This document shows positions 47,241-59,939 of a DNA stretch of 64,000 nucleotides, one piece after another. Both the position numbers and the translations under genes were made by a program. Each line of letters starts with the position of its first letter. Position 1 is the first letter of the stretch. The notes under the pieces are model-generated. The model made no database searches and was not told where the DNA came from. It saw nothing but the letters and a program-made list of their open reading frames with translations. The stretch covers positions 3,564,806 through 3,628,805 of the forward strand of contig NW_004450459.1 in the NCBI RefSeq assembly GCF_000321225.1. Direction: 5' to 3'. Source of the DNA: Odobenus rosmarus divergens (lineage: Eukaryota; Chordata; Mammalia; Carnivora; Odobenidae).

Positions 47241-49521
47241 CTTTAGAGAATAAATAAATAAAAGTATTGCTTCTAGCCTTCTCATTGGTGTGACAAATCT
47301 GTAGCCATTTAGTGAGGTCAAGTTAAATTTGCTCTCTGGAAGAATCACTTAACTTGCAGAGTGTCTTTTGATATTTCCCTTTATAACAGATATAAAGATC
47401 TATCAGTTCAAAACTCTTAAATGTTTTAAAATTGCATGTAAGGTCAAATATTTTTAAAGGTTTCTGTGGATTTCTTACAAGTGGCACAAACTAGTGTACA
47501 TGCATAAATCTATAGAGCCCTAGATGATGTGTTGAATGCCCTTGGAGCAGGAGTGTAGTGTTGCCGTTCCTGAAGACGTATGCTTTACATGTTTAACCCA
47601 GGAATGGTTCTACAAGGGCACTGAGGATTCTTGTAGAGGAAGTAGAGTGTTTCTAGGAGGCAGAAAGTTTAATTTGTTTATTTTTCTGTTTATATACCAT
47701 ATTTCATTTCAGTTCAGGAAGTAATGCTTCACATTTAGTGATCAGTGAAATAGCAAACCTGTGGGCTTGGGAACAATAACATGGACTACATCATCTGTGC
47801 TTTCCCTGGTCATAACTTGTGATGATTGTAAACTATTGCAAATTACATATTTCAGGTCTCCAGTTCTTTTAATATTTGAATTTCTTTGTGGCTATGTGAC
47901 TAAAGAAAAAACAAACAGAAAATATCAGTCTTAACAGGGAACTGGGAGAAGTTGTTGTCTTATTAGTTTGGGGACGGTCTTCTTCATATGCCTGACATGT
48001 AAAATAGCCAGATACTTTTGTGTCTTTTATTGTAAGTGTTAGCAATTTTTTTGGGTGGAGGATGATCTAGTTCTTGTCCTTGAGCAGGGATTTGGAATAT
48101 TGTTTAGTGGAGGCATTTTAGGATTTTGACAGCTAAGGCTGAATTTGTGTTGTATTTTTACCTTCATATCAGATACAGTTGTGGTGTTCTTGTAATTTGG
48201 TGCATGGGTGAGAATTTTAGCTTTACAGTGATTGTACAGTTTAAATTTATTAATTTATGTTATATTTTAAAATGGGATTCTGTATTAATAAATTCTAAAA
48301 TATGTGAATTCATATTGTTTGAAATCTATGAAACCTAGTACTTTTTTGACTTTGATGTTTGACTTTCATGTGTAGCTTATTAATCAGAATTCTTTGAAAA
48401 TAATTTTTACAAGCTTGTCAAAGTATGTGACAGATTTAATTCTTCCCCAGGGAAGAAATGTAAAGTATATCTGTGTACATTCAGGAAAAAGTTGATTGAA
48501 ATACAAGAAAACTCAGCAAAACCAAAATTACTCAGACTAAGAATTTTCTTAGATCCCTTCCTCCCTTCCTGTGTTTTATTGATAAAATATCTTTTTTCTT
48601 ATGTTGTATATTCCTTTACTGTTATATAGCTGTGTCTAATATGTGTACACTGAGAGTGATCTTAGGATAGACTTAACTGTTGAATTAAGTGTGTGGCTTT
48701 AAACAGGTTTGAATATATTTTGATAATAATGATACTTCTTTTCCTGATAGTATGAAAGTTTGATAAAATGTTATTTCCAATGATTTGATGGCATTTCAGT
48801 TTTTAGGTATTGGGAGTTCCTTAGGCCAGAGCATTCTAAACATAGGGATTTAATATTTATGTAGTGATTTTAATTTTTATTATTTACATACTGTATTCTA
48901 AATTATGGAATAAATAGTTCATACATCAATGAGAATGAAGGGAAGTTGTGTTACGGGCATTTCCCTATCTGTTTTTGGAGAAAGTGATTGACTAGAATTG
49001 TTGAGTAATGTGCAATTAAGACATTTATGTTCCCTCTGTTTCGCAAAGGGTGCCTTTGTCCTCACAGTAACCACTTACACAAGTGGCAAACATTTAGGAA
49101 GTTGCTGGATTTTTAACTCAACCTCTCATTCTTTCCATATATGAGAAGGCACAAATACACACTCTTAAACTATTCTTCAATATGTTGAGGTTGAATCTGT
49201 GTTAAAGTTAAATTCAGGGGCATTTGTAAATAGTTTTTGGCTGTGGGAAAGGCCTTATTGGAGGGAGATGTAATAGTGTTAGGTTATTACATTATTAATG
49301 TGTGTGCTTACAAACTTGAAAGGTACTCTAATACTGTAAATTTTGCTAACATCCTTCTTTTAAAAACAAAATTAATACGAGAAGCAATTAAGTTCTAAAC
49401 CAGAAGCTGGCAACTCTTGATTTCCTCATAAGGCTCTCATTGTCTAACTGTGGGTGAACTGTACCTCCTGCGGGTTACTACCACGTGCCACTATTTTCTA
49501 GGGTAGACTAGCTTTGCCGCT

Positions 49522-49662
49522 CATAGGGTGATCTTCAGATCAGCAGTGTCTGCATCACAGGTAAGATTGTTACATTCCCGTACTGCAGAAGTACTGAATC
49601 AGAAACTGAATATCAGCAAGATTCCCAGGTGAATTGTACGTATATTAAGGTTTCAGAAACAT
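49522..49662. mobile_element. MER5A-type hAT MITE fragment
   Basis: 'gatcttcagatcagcagtgt', 'ctgaatcagaaactgaatat' and 'gattcccaggtgaattgtac' fit MER5A. Confidence 0.72.
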
Positions 49663-49840
49663 TGGTCTGGGTTCAAATTCCTGGTCTACCTATTGTTAGT
49701 TATGTTACTTTAGATCAGTTAAGATATTATTTCTTTGTTTCAGTTTTCTTAAGTGTAAAATGGAGATTAAAATAATCCCCCCAATAGGTTTATTGTGAGT
49801 ATTAATTGAGTTAGTATGTTTTAAAGTTTTATCATGGTGT
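49663..49840 (+). mobile_element. MIR SINE, sense
   Basis: 'ctgggttcaaattcctggtc', 'gttttcttaagtgtaaaatg' and 'ggtttattgtgagtattaat' follow MIR order. Confidence 0.75.
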
Positions 49841-50017
49841 AAATTGGGTTAGTAAAATGACCACAGCATAATTAAAGGGAGAGAGGCAGTTTAGACACAA
49901 GCCCCCACTCTTGCTGGCATTTTCTCCAGTGGGTCAGCATCGTACTATAGGAGTAATTTTATTTTAGGCAGTTTAGTGCCTATTTATTTGAGAATACATC
50001 AAGCAAAATTTTGTGTT

Positions 50018-50062
50018 TGTATATATATATGTGTGTTTGTATACATATATGTGTCTGTTTAC
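50018..50062. repeat. TA/TG low-complexity repeat
   Basis: 'gtatatatatatgtgtgttt' followed by a second, weaker pass. Confidence 0.75.
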
Positions 50063-50473
50063 GTATTTATGTAAAAGGAGTTCCTTGGAACTTGAGTAAA
50101 AAAAATTAATCAAGGGCATTGGGGAAAGATGAAGAAATAGTATATCCCTTTTAAAGGAATATGCATGAGGTTAATGATACTTAATAGGGAATGCTCTGAC
50201 TCTCTGAAGTCAATTATAATGAAAAATTTTAAAATGAGGGTGATAGTTATGTTTTCCCTTTTAAATACCCTGTTATAAAAATTTGCGGTTTTACTGAGAA
50301 TGAGATTATATCAGTATTTGGAAAACTTAGATTCTGAATTGATATAGTTTGCCAGTTATCTACATAAAGCAGTTTTTTTCTTTGTGATTTTGGAAGCTTT
50401 TTGTAATAAACAAAAGGTAATCAAAATAACATGTGATATCTACATAACTTAGTTGGTTGCTTACACAGCTCTT

Positions 50474-50657
50474 TATTTTATTTAATTTTAATTTAATTTA
50501 ATTTTGGGGGGACAGAGGGGGAGAGAGAGAATCTTAATAAGCAGGCTCCACGACCAGGACAGAGCCAACTTGGGGCTCAAACTCACAACCTTGAGATCAT
50601 GACCTGAGACGAAATCAAGAATCGGGATGCTTAACCTACTGAGCCACCCTGATGCCC
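50474..50657 (-). mobile_element. CAN-SINE (older long subtype), antisense
   Basis: (TTTAA)n tail, 'agagagaatcttaataagca', 'accttgagatcatgacctga' and reversed head 'gagccaccctgatgcccc'. No clean TSD; strongly diverged. Confidence 0.9.
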
Positions 50658-51372
50658 CTGCAGTGCTTGATTTTAAAGCCTTCCACATAGATAGATAGAT
50701 TGCTTTTTTTTTTTACTTAACACATGTGATTGCTGTTCTTGTTGATATTAGGCAGTGTGTGTGCTATCTGAAGGAAGATACCCTCTTTTGTAAAATGAAA
50801 TTATCTCTTTAGTCATCTAGTCCTTTTATTTTCAACTCTTCAAAAAGAATTTTAGAACTCCTTTTTTTACAAAAATTAAATCTTAATTGGAAGCTCTCTT
50901 TCTAAAACAGATAAATATAGAACTACTCTCATTGAAGGTGTTTTTCCTACCACCCCATTGTGGTCATCTACTGATGGATAGTTCTTATTATTTTATTAAT
51001 TAAATTTTGGCATCTGCACAGACTCTCAAAAATCCTGAGGATTTTTTTGGAGACTTGGGTATTACTGATAATTTTAAATGATGTTTTATGTTTCATTAAG
51101 CTAATACGAATTTCAACATAGCTGAAACACGTAACACAGTATGATGATGCTGTATACTCTAATTATTTACTTGTTTGTCTACCTTCTGCAATTGTGTTCC
51201 TTTGAAAGGAGGATGGTCTTACACGTTTTTGTAACTCTTGCTTTACACCGTGTTTTGCCTGTGAACATTTGTTAAATTAATAGATAAATTGAAGTCTGTC
51301 AAATTGACAGGAATAGAAATTCCAGGCAAAACTGACTTTGGATTGGAGAAGATCTATTGAAAATCCCATATA

Positions 51373-51561
51373 GGGGCACCTGGGTGGGAGGCTCAGTCGA
51401 TTAAGCGTCTGCCTTTGGCTCAGGTCATGATCATCCCACGTTCCTGGGATCGAGCCCCACTTCCCCCTACCTTGGGCTCCCTCCTCAGCGGGCAGCCTGC
51501 TTCTCCCTCTCCCTCTGAGATCTCTCTGTCTCTCAAATAAATAAACAAAATCTTTTTAAAA
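51373..51561 (+). mobile_element. CAN-SINE, sense
   Basis: Head 'ggggcacctgggtgggaggc' with a small insertion, 'cctgggatcgagccccactt', CT body and (AAATAAA) tail. Perfect 12 bp TSD 'aaatcccatata' (51361-51372 and 51562-51573). Confidence 0.96.
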
Positions 51562-52207
51562 AAATCCCATATATTCTTTACTTTTTTTTTCATAGTTAGG
51601 ATTTTTGGTATGATTATTCAAAGGCATTTAGCTCCTGTTTCTATTATAAAAGGAAATTGATAATTACAATAAGCCTAATTATTTGCCTCATATGTGCCAG
51701 CACAGCAGGAGGACCCAGTGCTGTTGTGACTAAAAACTTTTTCCAAAAGAATGACATGATTGAAAACAATATTTTTCCCCCCAAAAGGTCACGTTTTTAT
51801 TAGGGACCTATTATGTTCAAAGCAGATAATATAGTTAGAAAGTAGGTGAAAACTGTGCGTTTACTACCAGTTGTTTTGTCAACTTTCTATAGTTAACCAA
51901 TTGGTACATTACTCCCTCCTTGAAAAGAGTTGCTGTAACGACAGATGGATAGATATGTTTAGTTACAAGAAAATCAACAAATCTTTCTTGCTTTGAGTGC
52001 AGGGGCATTCGGATTGAGAATGGAGAGCTTGATCTGCCATTCTTATCTTCCCTACGAAGTAGAGATTAAAAACATGATAAAACCACTTGTAGATTTAGAG
52101 AAATAGAAATGATTTTTTTCTTCCTATACTGCTTTTGACAGGGAAGTGTATTTGGCATTTTATTAGAATCTAGAAGAAGAAAGTCTCTTTAAACTTTTAT
52201 TCTTCCT

Positions 52208-52384
52208 CTTTTTTTTTTTTTTAAAGATTTTATTTATTCATGAGAGAGAGAGAAGCAGAGGGAGAAGTAGGCTCCCAAGGAGCAGGGAGCCCGATGCGGG
52301 ACTCGATCCCAGGATCGAGTGATCCCCGGGATCACGACCTGAGCCCAAGGCAGACGCTTAACCATCTGAGCCACCCAGGCGCCC
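52208..52384 (-). mobile_element. CAN-SINE, antisense
   Basis: Poly-T, 'aaagattttatttattcatg', 'gagcagggagcccgatgcgg' and reversed head 'tctgagccacccaggcgccc'. The B-box region carries an extra, palindromic stretch (about 52304-52335). It lies 20 bp from MER20. Confidence 0.95.
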
Positions 52385-52404
52385 TCTTTCTCTTGCCTCT
52401 AGAT

Positions 52405-52677
52405 CAGTGGTTCTCAACTGGGGGTGATTTTTGCCTCCCTACTCTTCCCTACCAGTTCCACCCCCCTCAAAAAAAAAAAAAAAAAGCCTAAGGAACAGTT
52501 GTCAATGCCTGGAGACTTTTTTGCTTTCTCAACTCGGGGGGAGGGGGGTTGCTACTGATATTTAGTGAGTAGAGGTCAGGGATGCTGCTAAATGCCCTGC
52601 AGTGTATAGGACAACCCCTCTACAACAAAGAATCATCTGGACTAAAATGTCAGTAGTGCTCAGGTTGAGAAATCCTG
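52405..52677 (+). mobile_element. MER20 hAT-Charlie MITE
   Basis: 'cagtggttctcaactggggg', 'caatgcctggagactttttt', 'ggtcagggatgctgctaaat', 'aaagaatcatctggactaaa' and 'aggttgagaaatcctg' give a near full-length element. A poly-A run (52469-52485) interrupts it. MER20 copies can act as regulatory elements in some mammals, but nothing here shows that for this one. Confidence 0.93.
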
Positions 52678-53199
52678 CTTTAGATATTTATTCTGATACC
52701 TTGCTGCCTGAATTGTTGCATAGTTTTCTTTTTACCATTTTCCTGTCTTATTAGTGATGACTGCTTAGTATATTCTCATACACCTTCCTCAGAGCTGATG
52801 GCTCTACCTTCCACTACTCCCATGCTATGGTTTGCGTTTCTTGTATATCTTTTGACATGTGTGTATGTTGTTTTTTATGTGAAACCGCAGGAATGGCTAC
52901 CTTGAATACCTGTTAAATTATGGTCTGTTGAGGCCAGAAATGCTTTCGGCAGTATTTTCATTTCTTTTCCGTCTTCTACCAGTTAATTATACCCCTGCAT
53001 GATCTAGCTTTAGGCTGTTGTATCTGTGTTCCACAAGAAATACTGAGGTACGATGCATCAAGGAGAAATACCATTGGAAAATCATCAAAATTCAGCTGTA
53101 CATTGAATTACAAACAGGTTAGAAAGCCGTGCTCTTGATTTGGTTTTTAGTCATCATTAAGATAGTACAGATCTGGATTAATCACTTCTGTTAGTTCTA

Positions 53200-53510
53200 A
53201 GTCCACAATCTTTTATTTCCAACCCTTGGGGCCAGATGTGTTTCAGAGTACAGAAAATTTCAGATTTTAGAAAGGGCATATGATGTGTTTGCTATATCTT
53301 ATGTAACAACCCCAGTGGGATCTTCAAACACATAATATTTCTACACAAAAAATGTATAAATATTTATACTAAATGGATAGAGGCTACAAGTAGTTTCAGG
53401 TTAGTTCATGTTTGGTATTGCTGCCAAATTATTTTTCTCCAAACTTATTTTAAAAACCTTGGATTTTTACAGCTTTTGGGGTTCCAGAATTGTGGATAAG
53501 CAGTTGTGAT
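53200..53510. mobile_element. Probable Tigger-type DNA transposon remnant
   Basis: 'gaaaatttcagattttagaa', 'cttggatttttacagctttt' and 'ccagaattgtggataagcag' resemble the 'atttcggattttggat' DNA transposon class. Diverged; family tentative. Confidence 0.4.
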
Positions 53511-53964
53511 CCTGCTCTGCCTGTGTTACAATGACAATTGACTGCAGCCACTTCATGAAAGAGTGTTTTGAAGCTGGTTTGCTTTCCTTTTACCTGTTTT
53601 CTAATAGCAGTTTTCAGTTTCTCGCTTTTTATTTTTGGATAACTGCTTTTGTTATTGTTGTTATATGACTTGTATGTCTGATTAGAAAAAAACTTAAGAC
53701 TCTTGATTTTAGAAATCTTTATGCTTAAGGTGAAACTATGTAAGTATCAGTTTCTTTTTAAGTTGTGTATATTGGATTACTTTTCCAGTTGGTTACTAAG
53801 TATTGTCTTTTAATCATTCCATTTTTTCTGAATATACAGAATTACACTGAAAGCAAGACATCCTTTAATACTTAAACATAGGATTTGCCATTTTTATGTA
53901 TGCGTTTTGTCCTGCAGCATTTGAGTATAATTGGGCAGTAAAAGGATACATTAAATCTTACTGT

Positions 53965-54345
53965 GTTGAGTTAACAAACCAACCTAGAAGGCTCATAACC
54001 GTAAACATACAAAGGTTTATTTTTCTTGCTCATATGAAGTCCACTGTAGGTCCAGGAGCTCTCCTGGGTAGCTCTTTCACGTGTGGACTCAGATCTATGC
54101 TTCTTGCATCTTGTAACTCTGCCATTTGAAACATGTGTCCAAGCAAGAGAGTTAGAGGGTCATGTGCCAGCTTTTAAGTGCTTTGGTCTGGAAGTAAGAC
54201 CTGAATTAATAACATGGCCTCAACTAACTGCAAGGTGGCTGGAAAATGTGGGGGAGCATATGGATATTCAGTGCGAAATCAGTTTTTCTGCCACCAAAGA
54301 TATATACTTCCATGAATAGATGACTTTTACTCTTACTTCAAAAGA
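53965..54345. mobile_element. Old LTR-like repeat, family unassigned
   Basis: 'gtaaacatacaaaggtttat', 'gctcatatgaagtccactgt', 'tgcttcttgcatcttgtaac' and 'caactaactgcaaggtggct' match the order of an ancient LTR-like interspersed repeat. Frames of 77 and 78 codons inside it are not genes. Confidence 0.5.
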
Positions 54346-54394
54346 GGAAATAATTGAGCATCCAGCCTGACAGCTGTACTGGATTCCATAGTAT

Positions 54395-54565
54395 AGTACA
54401 TATTAATACACTAACGTGTTTAATTCCCCAGAGGACCCTCTAAAGAATCATTCTTGTTAAGATTTCAAAACTGAATCTTAGAGTAGTTGAGAAAATTGCC
54501 AAATGTCACATATGTAGTGCATATACATAACAGATGCGGGGCAAAACTCTAGGTTTACTTTTTGA
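54395..54565 (-). mobile_element. MIR-like fragment, antisense
   Basis: 'tcttagagtagttgagaaaa', 'gcggggcaaaactctaggtt'. Weak match. Confidence 0.4.
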
Positions 54566-56794
54566 CATAAAAGTAAGCACTTCTGCTTTTGTACAGTGCT
54601 GCTTGAGAGACCTGGTAAAAACATTCACAGTTGATTATGGGTCTGTAGGTGCATGCTTAGCGTAAGTATATCTCCCATTTGTTTGTTTATAGTTTCTCAA
54701 AGGATCCAAAAATACTGTCTGTTGGAGGGTTTTAGGACCTGGCATGTAAGGTCCATATGGTGAATTGGAGAAAGAAAAGAGTTCCTTTCTTTGGCTTGGG
54801 GGGGTGGGTACTAGGCTTTCTTACTTTTTTTTTTTTAATTTAATGATTATTATTTTTTATTATCATTTAAGCTTTTGTTTTTTTTTTTTTTTTTTCAGGG
54901 AACATTACCCAGTTGTCAGCTCTCTGGCTTTATTCTCTTCCCCTGTAAGAAAGAAGGTCAGGGACTGAGTATGATCACAACAGAAAAGGCAAATCTTTGT
55001 TCTCTGCCTTGTAGTTCTTTGTGTGTGGCTTTCCTGTGGGCAGAGGAATATCTTTAAATCTACCTCTGCTTTTTTCTCTGGGGTATTGTGAAGCAGTCCA
55101 TGTTTATGAATTGCTTTGAAGTTAGAAAAAATCCCTCTGCAGATAAGAATTCCTAGCTTTATGGAGAAAAGCCCCAATCACAAAGGATTTTAGGAGAATT
55201 TGAATGCTGATTTCTCAGCAGCATGTGCACTTAACTATTTTTTGATACTGGCACTAGATCTCAATTTTTAACAAATTTGGCTTCATGTTAGAGTCCTCTT
55301 AATTTTGTCTTGTTTTTTATAGTTTCATAGTTCATTTAATCAGTTTTTCCTAAATTTGTGAATTTATACAGATAGTAGTATAGGGATTTGCTTTTTTCTT
55401 ATGAGTCTTTTTGGGAAAGGAGCTGGTCCACTTAGCAAAACAGACCTACTGATGTTCTCAGTGTGACCTGCTTGGTTTATAGAGTTTGTTTTAGATTAAT
55501 GACACTAATGAGTTTTATGAATCAGTCTGTGCCTTGCATTTTGTCTAAAGGCAGTCTTAAAGTTAGAGTCTAAAGCTTTGACATTTTTCTCTTTGTTCAC
55601 ATTTCATTGGTTTTATAAGGGTGTGTAGATAAACAGCATAAGCTTATTTATAGCACCAGTTTTGGATGTGATGGTCAGTAGGAAGCGATTAACCTCAAGA
55701 ATAACAGCAATAGGGCCGAATTTCTAGGATCATTACATTTAAAAAAAATTTCAGTCCCTTCTTGGTCCTGAGCGTATGTTATAATTAATTTAATGGTCAT
55801 TTGCAGCAAACAAAACTGAAAGGAATTGCATTATTTCCCTCTTCATTCATTGTCTGTAGTTCAGTCTGCCTGTTTTGGAGGGATTTGAACCAGTTATGCC
55901 CTTCCAAAGTTTCTTTGCTGCTTCACTGTCCCAGAGCAAATACACTTTGTCATTCTGTTTAACTTCTAGCTTGTCTGGGGAAAAATAAAGACATCTCTTG
56001 TCTGAAATTGCTTTTGGGAGTATAGCTCCACATGTTTTGGTCTGAATGAAAGGCCTAGGGAAACATGAATTTTGTTACCTTTTTATTTTATTTTCCTTTA
56101 CTTATAAATCATCATGATGGATCCCCCCTTTACATCCATGCCTCTCACTTTTTATAAACAACATTCATTCCCTTTCTGAGGGTGGTTATTTGTAGTTCGT
56201 TTTGCCATTTACAATCTTACAGGTCCTTTACAAATGGATCATTTTTTCACATTAAATTTTAGTAGGTCAAGAATCCATTTATTCAAGGTCCCCAAGAGAA
56301 TCGATCTCAGAAGATTGTGGCTACATATTTTTTATGGCTTCCTATTGCTTTCCTTAGTCTTCTCAATTTAAACAGTAGCAACAACAAAATATAGAGGGCA
56401 CCATAAGGTCTTGGCTTTATGGTTTTATTTTTGTTTCACACTTGTTTCTAAGGGTATTGGTAATATTTGTTGGATTTGCAATATATATGCTTGTGGTAAA
56501 TTTACCTGCTATCACAATGAGAAAAAATCTGGCATTTGATGGGTTTGAACACAAGTTTAGATGCATGTGTTCCATGTGGAATTCAATGGCAGTTTTAACT
56601 AGTATACCTTTAGATTTTCTTTATTTTATTTACACCAGTGTCTGTTTAAAATTTTAAAAGACGTTTCTGTTATATCTTCCCAGATGCTTAATATCCCCGT
56701 ATCCATTAGAGGACTGTGCCAAGCATTCATTTTGTTTTTTTTTTAAACCCTAAAATAAACATGTTGCAAATGATTGCTTTCCCCTCCTGCTGAG

Positions 56795-57425
56795 GTTTCT
56801 TAGTTTTTTTAAATTAACTTTTTATTATGGACAATTTGAAACATACATGAAAGTAAACAGACTATTATGAAGAATCCCCATGTAGCCTTCACCCAGTTTC
56901 AATAGTTACCAACCCTTGACCAGTCTTGTTTCATCTGTAATTTCATCCATTTCACCCTCCCATTATTACACCGAAGCAGATCTCAGACATCATTTCATCT
57001 GCATTTTTAAAGAACAGATATTTTGCTGTGTATTTTCAAAAAATAGGAACTCCTTTTAACTTAACTACAATGTCATTAACACACCTACATATTTTAAATC
57101 TAAGTTCCTTAATTGTTCAAATTTACAAATGTCTCAGACAACTGTCCTCCCAACCCCCACTCTCCAAACTTCTCTGAATCAGTATCCAAAAAAGTAGACG
57201 CACTGAGATTGGTTGGTATGTCTTTTATATCTCTTCTAATCTGTAAATTCTCGCTCTCCTTTTTCTTTTCCCATTTTTGCAATTTAATGAAAGAACTGGG
57301 TGGTGTTTCTGAGAGTCTGGATTTTGCTTATTGCATTCCTTTAATATCTTTCTTCACGTTCATTGTTTCCTTTAAATTTGGAAGTTAGATCAAGAGGCTT
57401 GATCAGATTCAGGTTTGATTTATTT

Positions 57426-57473
<48 letters not shown>

Positions 57474-57800
57474 TCGACACAGCTGCCTCATAGGTAGTGT
57501 GCTTTTCTTTCAGGAGACTTGTAAGATCTGATTCTCTTTTTGTGATATTAGTAACCATTGGAATACATCTCTAAAGAGAAATTTACCCCATCTTCCATTT
57601 GTTTACCCAGTTGGGTAAGTTACCTAGTGAAGGCAGAGTAAATGTTTAATTCTTTTTCCTGTTTACCAGTTTTATTTTTAGTGCTTTTTCAAAATAATAG
57701 TTGGTTTCCTAGTATCCTTTTTAGAATCATTGTGAACTCATATCTGTTGTGTTTCAGTCCATCGCAGTACTTCTGTATATTGCCATTATAATCCTTATAG
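56795..57800 (-). mobile_element. Ancient L1M (L1ME-like) 3' UTR, antisense
   Basis: 'aagaatccccatgtagcctt', 'aagcagatctcagacatcat', 'acaatgtcattaacacacct', 'agattcaggtttgatttatt', 'catcttccatttgtttaccc'. This is the reverse of the element class seen sense at 1800-3380. It includes the (TTTC)n run. Confidence 0.72.
57424..57475. repeat. (TTTC)n microsatellite
   Basis: About 12-13 near-perfect TTTC units within the antisense L1M. Likely length-polymorphic. Confidence 0.95.
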
Positions 57801-58223
57801 ACCTTCTTAATTTTAAATAAACTTCAGTTTAAATTGCTTTATCTTAGAGAACTTTAGATGTATAAAAATTGCATGGACATATTTCGGGGTAAAAAATAAT
57901 GCAAATGCAAATACATACTTTGAACTTAACCATTGCCCTACATATTATTTCAAAAAACTGAGTACTTATTTAAGTTTGTTTTAAACGTGACATTCTCCTA
58001 GCCACCTCATCATTTGTCAAGGGATAATTAGTAAGTCTTAGCATCAGGATGACTGAAATACCTTTATTGGAACTACAGGTCTGTTTTTAAGTTCTGAATT
58101 AAAATCAAGGTGGAATGCAAAGACCTTTATCAGAATCAAAATAATTTATCACAAGAAATGAATTTAAAAATCAACCCTGTTGTAATGTAAGTATACAATA
58201 TCAGCAGACTTCCTTATCTACTT

Positions 58224-58440
58224 ACAGTGTTTCTCATTAGGGCCTCCCTTCGCATTTTGGGGTAGATTGTGCTTTTTCTCGGAAGACATTGAGCATCCTT
58301 GGATTCTGCTGCCTAAATGCTAACAGGGCCTGGCCTGTCCCAGTATTATGGGCACCAGAAACCACCTTCTCCTCCTATTTCCAAATGTGTTAAGGAAGGA
58401 AAAGGGGTTAATCACTTCCAGTTACAAATTACTGGTCTAG
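58224..58440 (-). mobile_element. MER20-type MITE, antisense, degraded
   Basis: 'cagtgtttctcattagggcc', 'cattttggggtagattgtgc', 'agcatccttggattctgctg' and 'aatgctaacagggcctggcc' correspond to reversed MER20 with internal changes. Confidence 0.6.
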
Positions 58441-59271
58441 ATTCCACATTGTAATGATAGCAAATCATAATGTAATAAAAAATGTATAGCATTGCTTCAA
58501 ATAATGTATAATAATTTTTAGTAAATGTCTAGTGTAAAATCTGTCATGACCAAATGTGTGATTTTACTGCCTATGTAATTATCTTCCATGCAAAAAAATA
58601 GATATTTTCTTCCTCTAGCATTTTACTTTTTACACCTCCCCCAAATTCTGAACTATCATACTAAATTTGAACTTTGTGCATGAGCTTGACATATGTATAT
58701 ACACACTTGCAAATATGTATCTTTGAATATTCTTTTGATTTTTTTTTATTATTTAGTGAATTTTATCTTATTTAGAGGGGAACCTGTGTATCTAGTGGGA
58801 TTTTTATGCTGGCCCATTGCTTCAAACTGAATTGTTTCATTTTTTTAAATTTCTAATCTCTATTAACCTTTCCTGTTTTTCAGAGATTATTTAAAAGCTC
58901 TTTCAATTCTGTCATCTTTTCTCTCATTATCTCCTCTCTGGCTTCTCATTTATCTTTACTAAGCAATGTATACAGTTACTTCTCCACTTTTCTGTCTTGT
59001 ATGTATTTCTTTCATCTTTTTGTAATCTGGCTTTTTGTCTTCTATTTTATTTAAAAAATGTCATTTGGTAATCTTAGCTGTCAGTGTTTTCTTCCTATAA
59101 CTTACTTGTAATTTTTTTTTAAGTGCTCAACTTGTTATGTCTCCTTACTTTTCAACTTCTTTTCTGTTGTTCATGAAATGTTTCTTTTTTCTCCTAATTA
59201 CTCTTCTTTAGTATTTAGTATTTTTTCCTATATGTCATGCCTGTTCTTTCTTCACCCATGTATCTTTTTTG
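58441..59271. other. Unassigned T-rich intronic sequence
   Basis: Pyrimidine-rich text from 58840 may be decayed sense L2, but is not assignable with confidence. Confidence 0.35.
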
Positions 59272-59450
59272 TTTTTTTAAGACTTATTTATTTGAGAGAG
59301 AGAGAGCACGGGCGGAGGGGAGGGGCAGAGGAGGGAGAAGCAGGCTCCCCACTGAACAGCGAGCTGTACGCGGGACTCGATCCCGGGACTCCAGGATCAT
59401 GACCTGAGCCCAAGGCAGATGCTTAACTGACTGAGCCACCCAGGCGCCCC
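59272..59450 (-). mobile_element. CAN-SINE, antisense (cluster member 1)
   Basis: Poly-T/'aagacttatttatttgagag', 'aggcagatgcttaactgact' and reversed head 'gagccacccaggcgcccc'. Flanks 'catgtatctttt' and 'catgtgtgtatctttt' suggest the TSD. Confidence 0.95.
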
Positions 59451-59555
59451 ATGTGTGTATCTTTTATCTCTTCTTATCTCCCCTAGGCACTCATGCCACA
59501 CTGTGTCAGAGGGGCCTTTGATTACAAAATTTCCTCAGAAATCTCAGTGATTGTA

Positions 59556-59774
59556 GGGTACCTAGGTGGCTCAGTAGGTTAAGCATTGGACTTTTGGTTT
59601 CAGCTTAGGTCATGATCCTCAGCGTTCTCAGATCGAATCCCCCGTGGGTTTCCACACTCGGGGGAGTTTGCTTTAGATTCTCTCTCTTCCCTCTGCCCCT
59701 CCCCACCCCCTGCTTGCATATTTGCGTGCTCATTCTCTCTCTCAAATAAGTAAATAAATAAATAAAATCTTAGC
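59556..59774 (+). mobile_element. CAN-SINE (older long subtype), sense (cluster member 2)
   Basis: Head 'agggtacctaggtggctcag', 'agatcgaatcccccgtgggt', CT body and (TAAA)n tail. TSD 'aatctcagtgat' (59540-59551 and 59775-59786). Confidence 0.95.
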
Positions 59775-59939
59775 AATCTCAGTGATCAAACTTTTCTGCA
59801 TTTGGCTCCTGACTTTTTTTTTTTTTTTTTTTACCTGTTAATATATAAAAGCCCTGTGCTCTAGTGAAAATGGGTCTGCTTCCCACCTTCTGGGCATAAC
59901 ATGGGTTTTCTAGGCTCTGCATCTTTGTTTACCTCCTCT

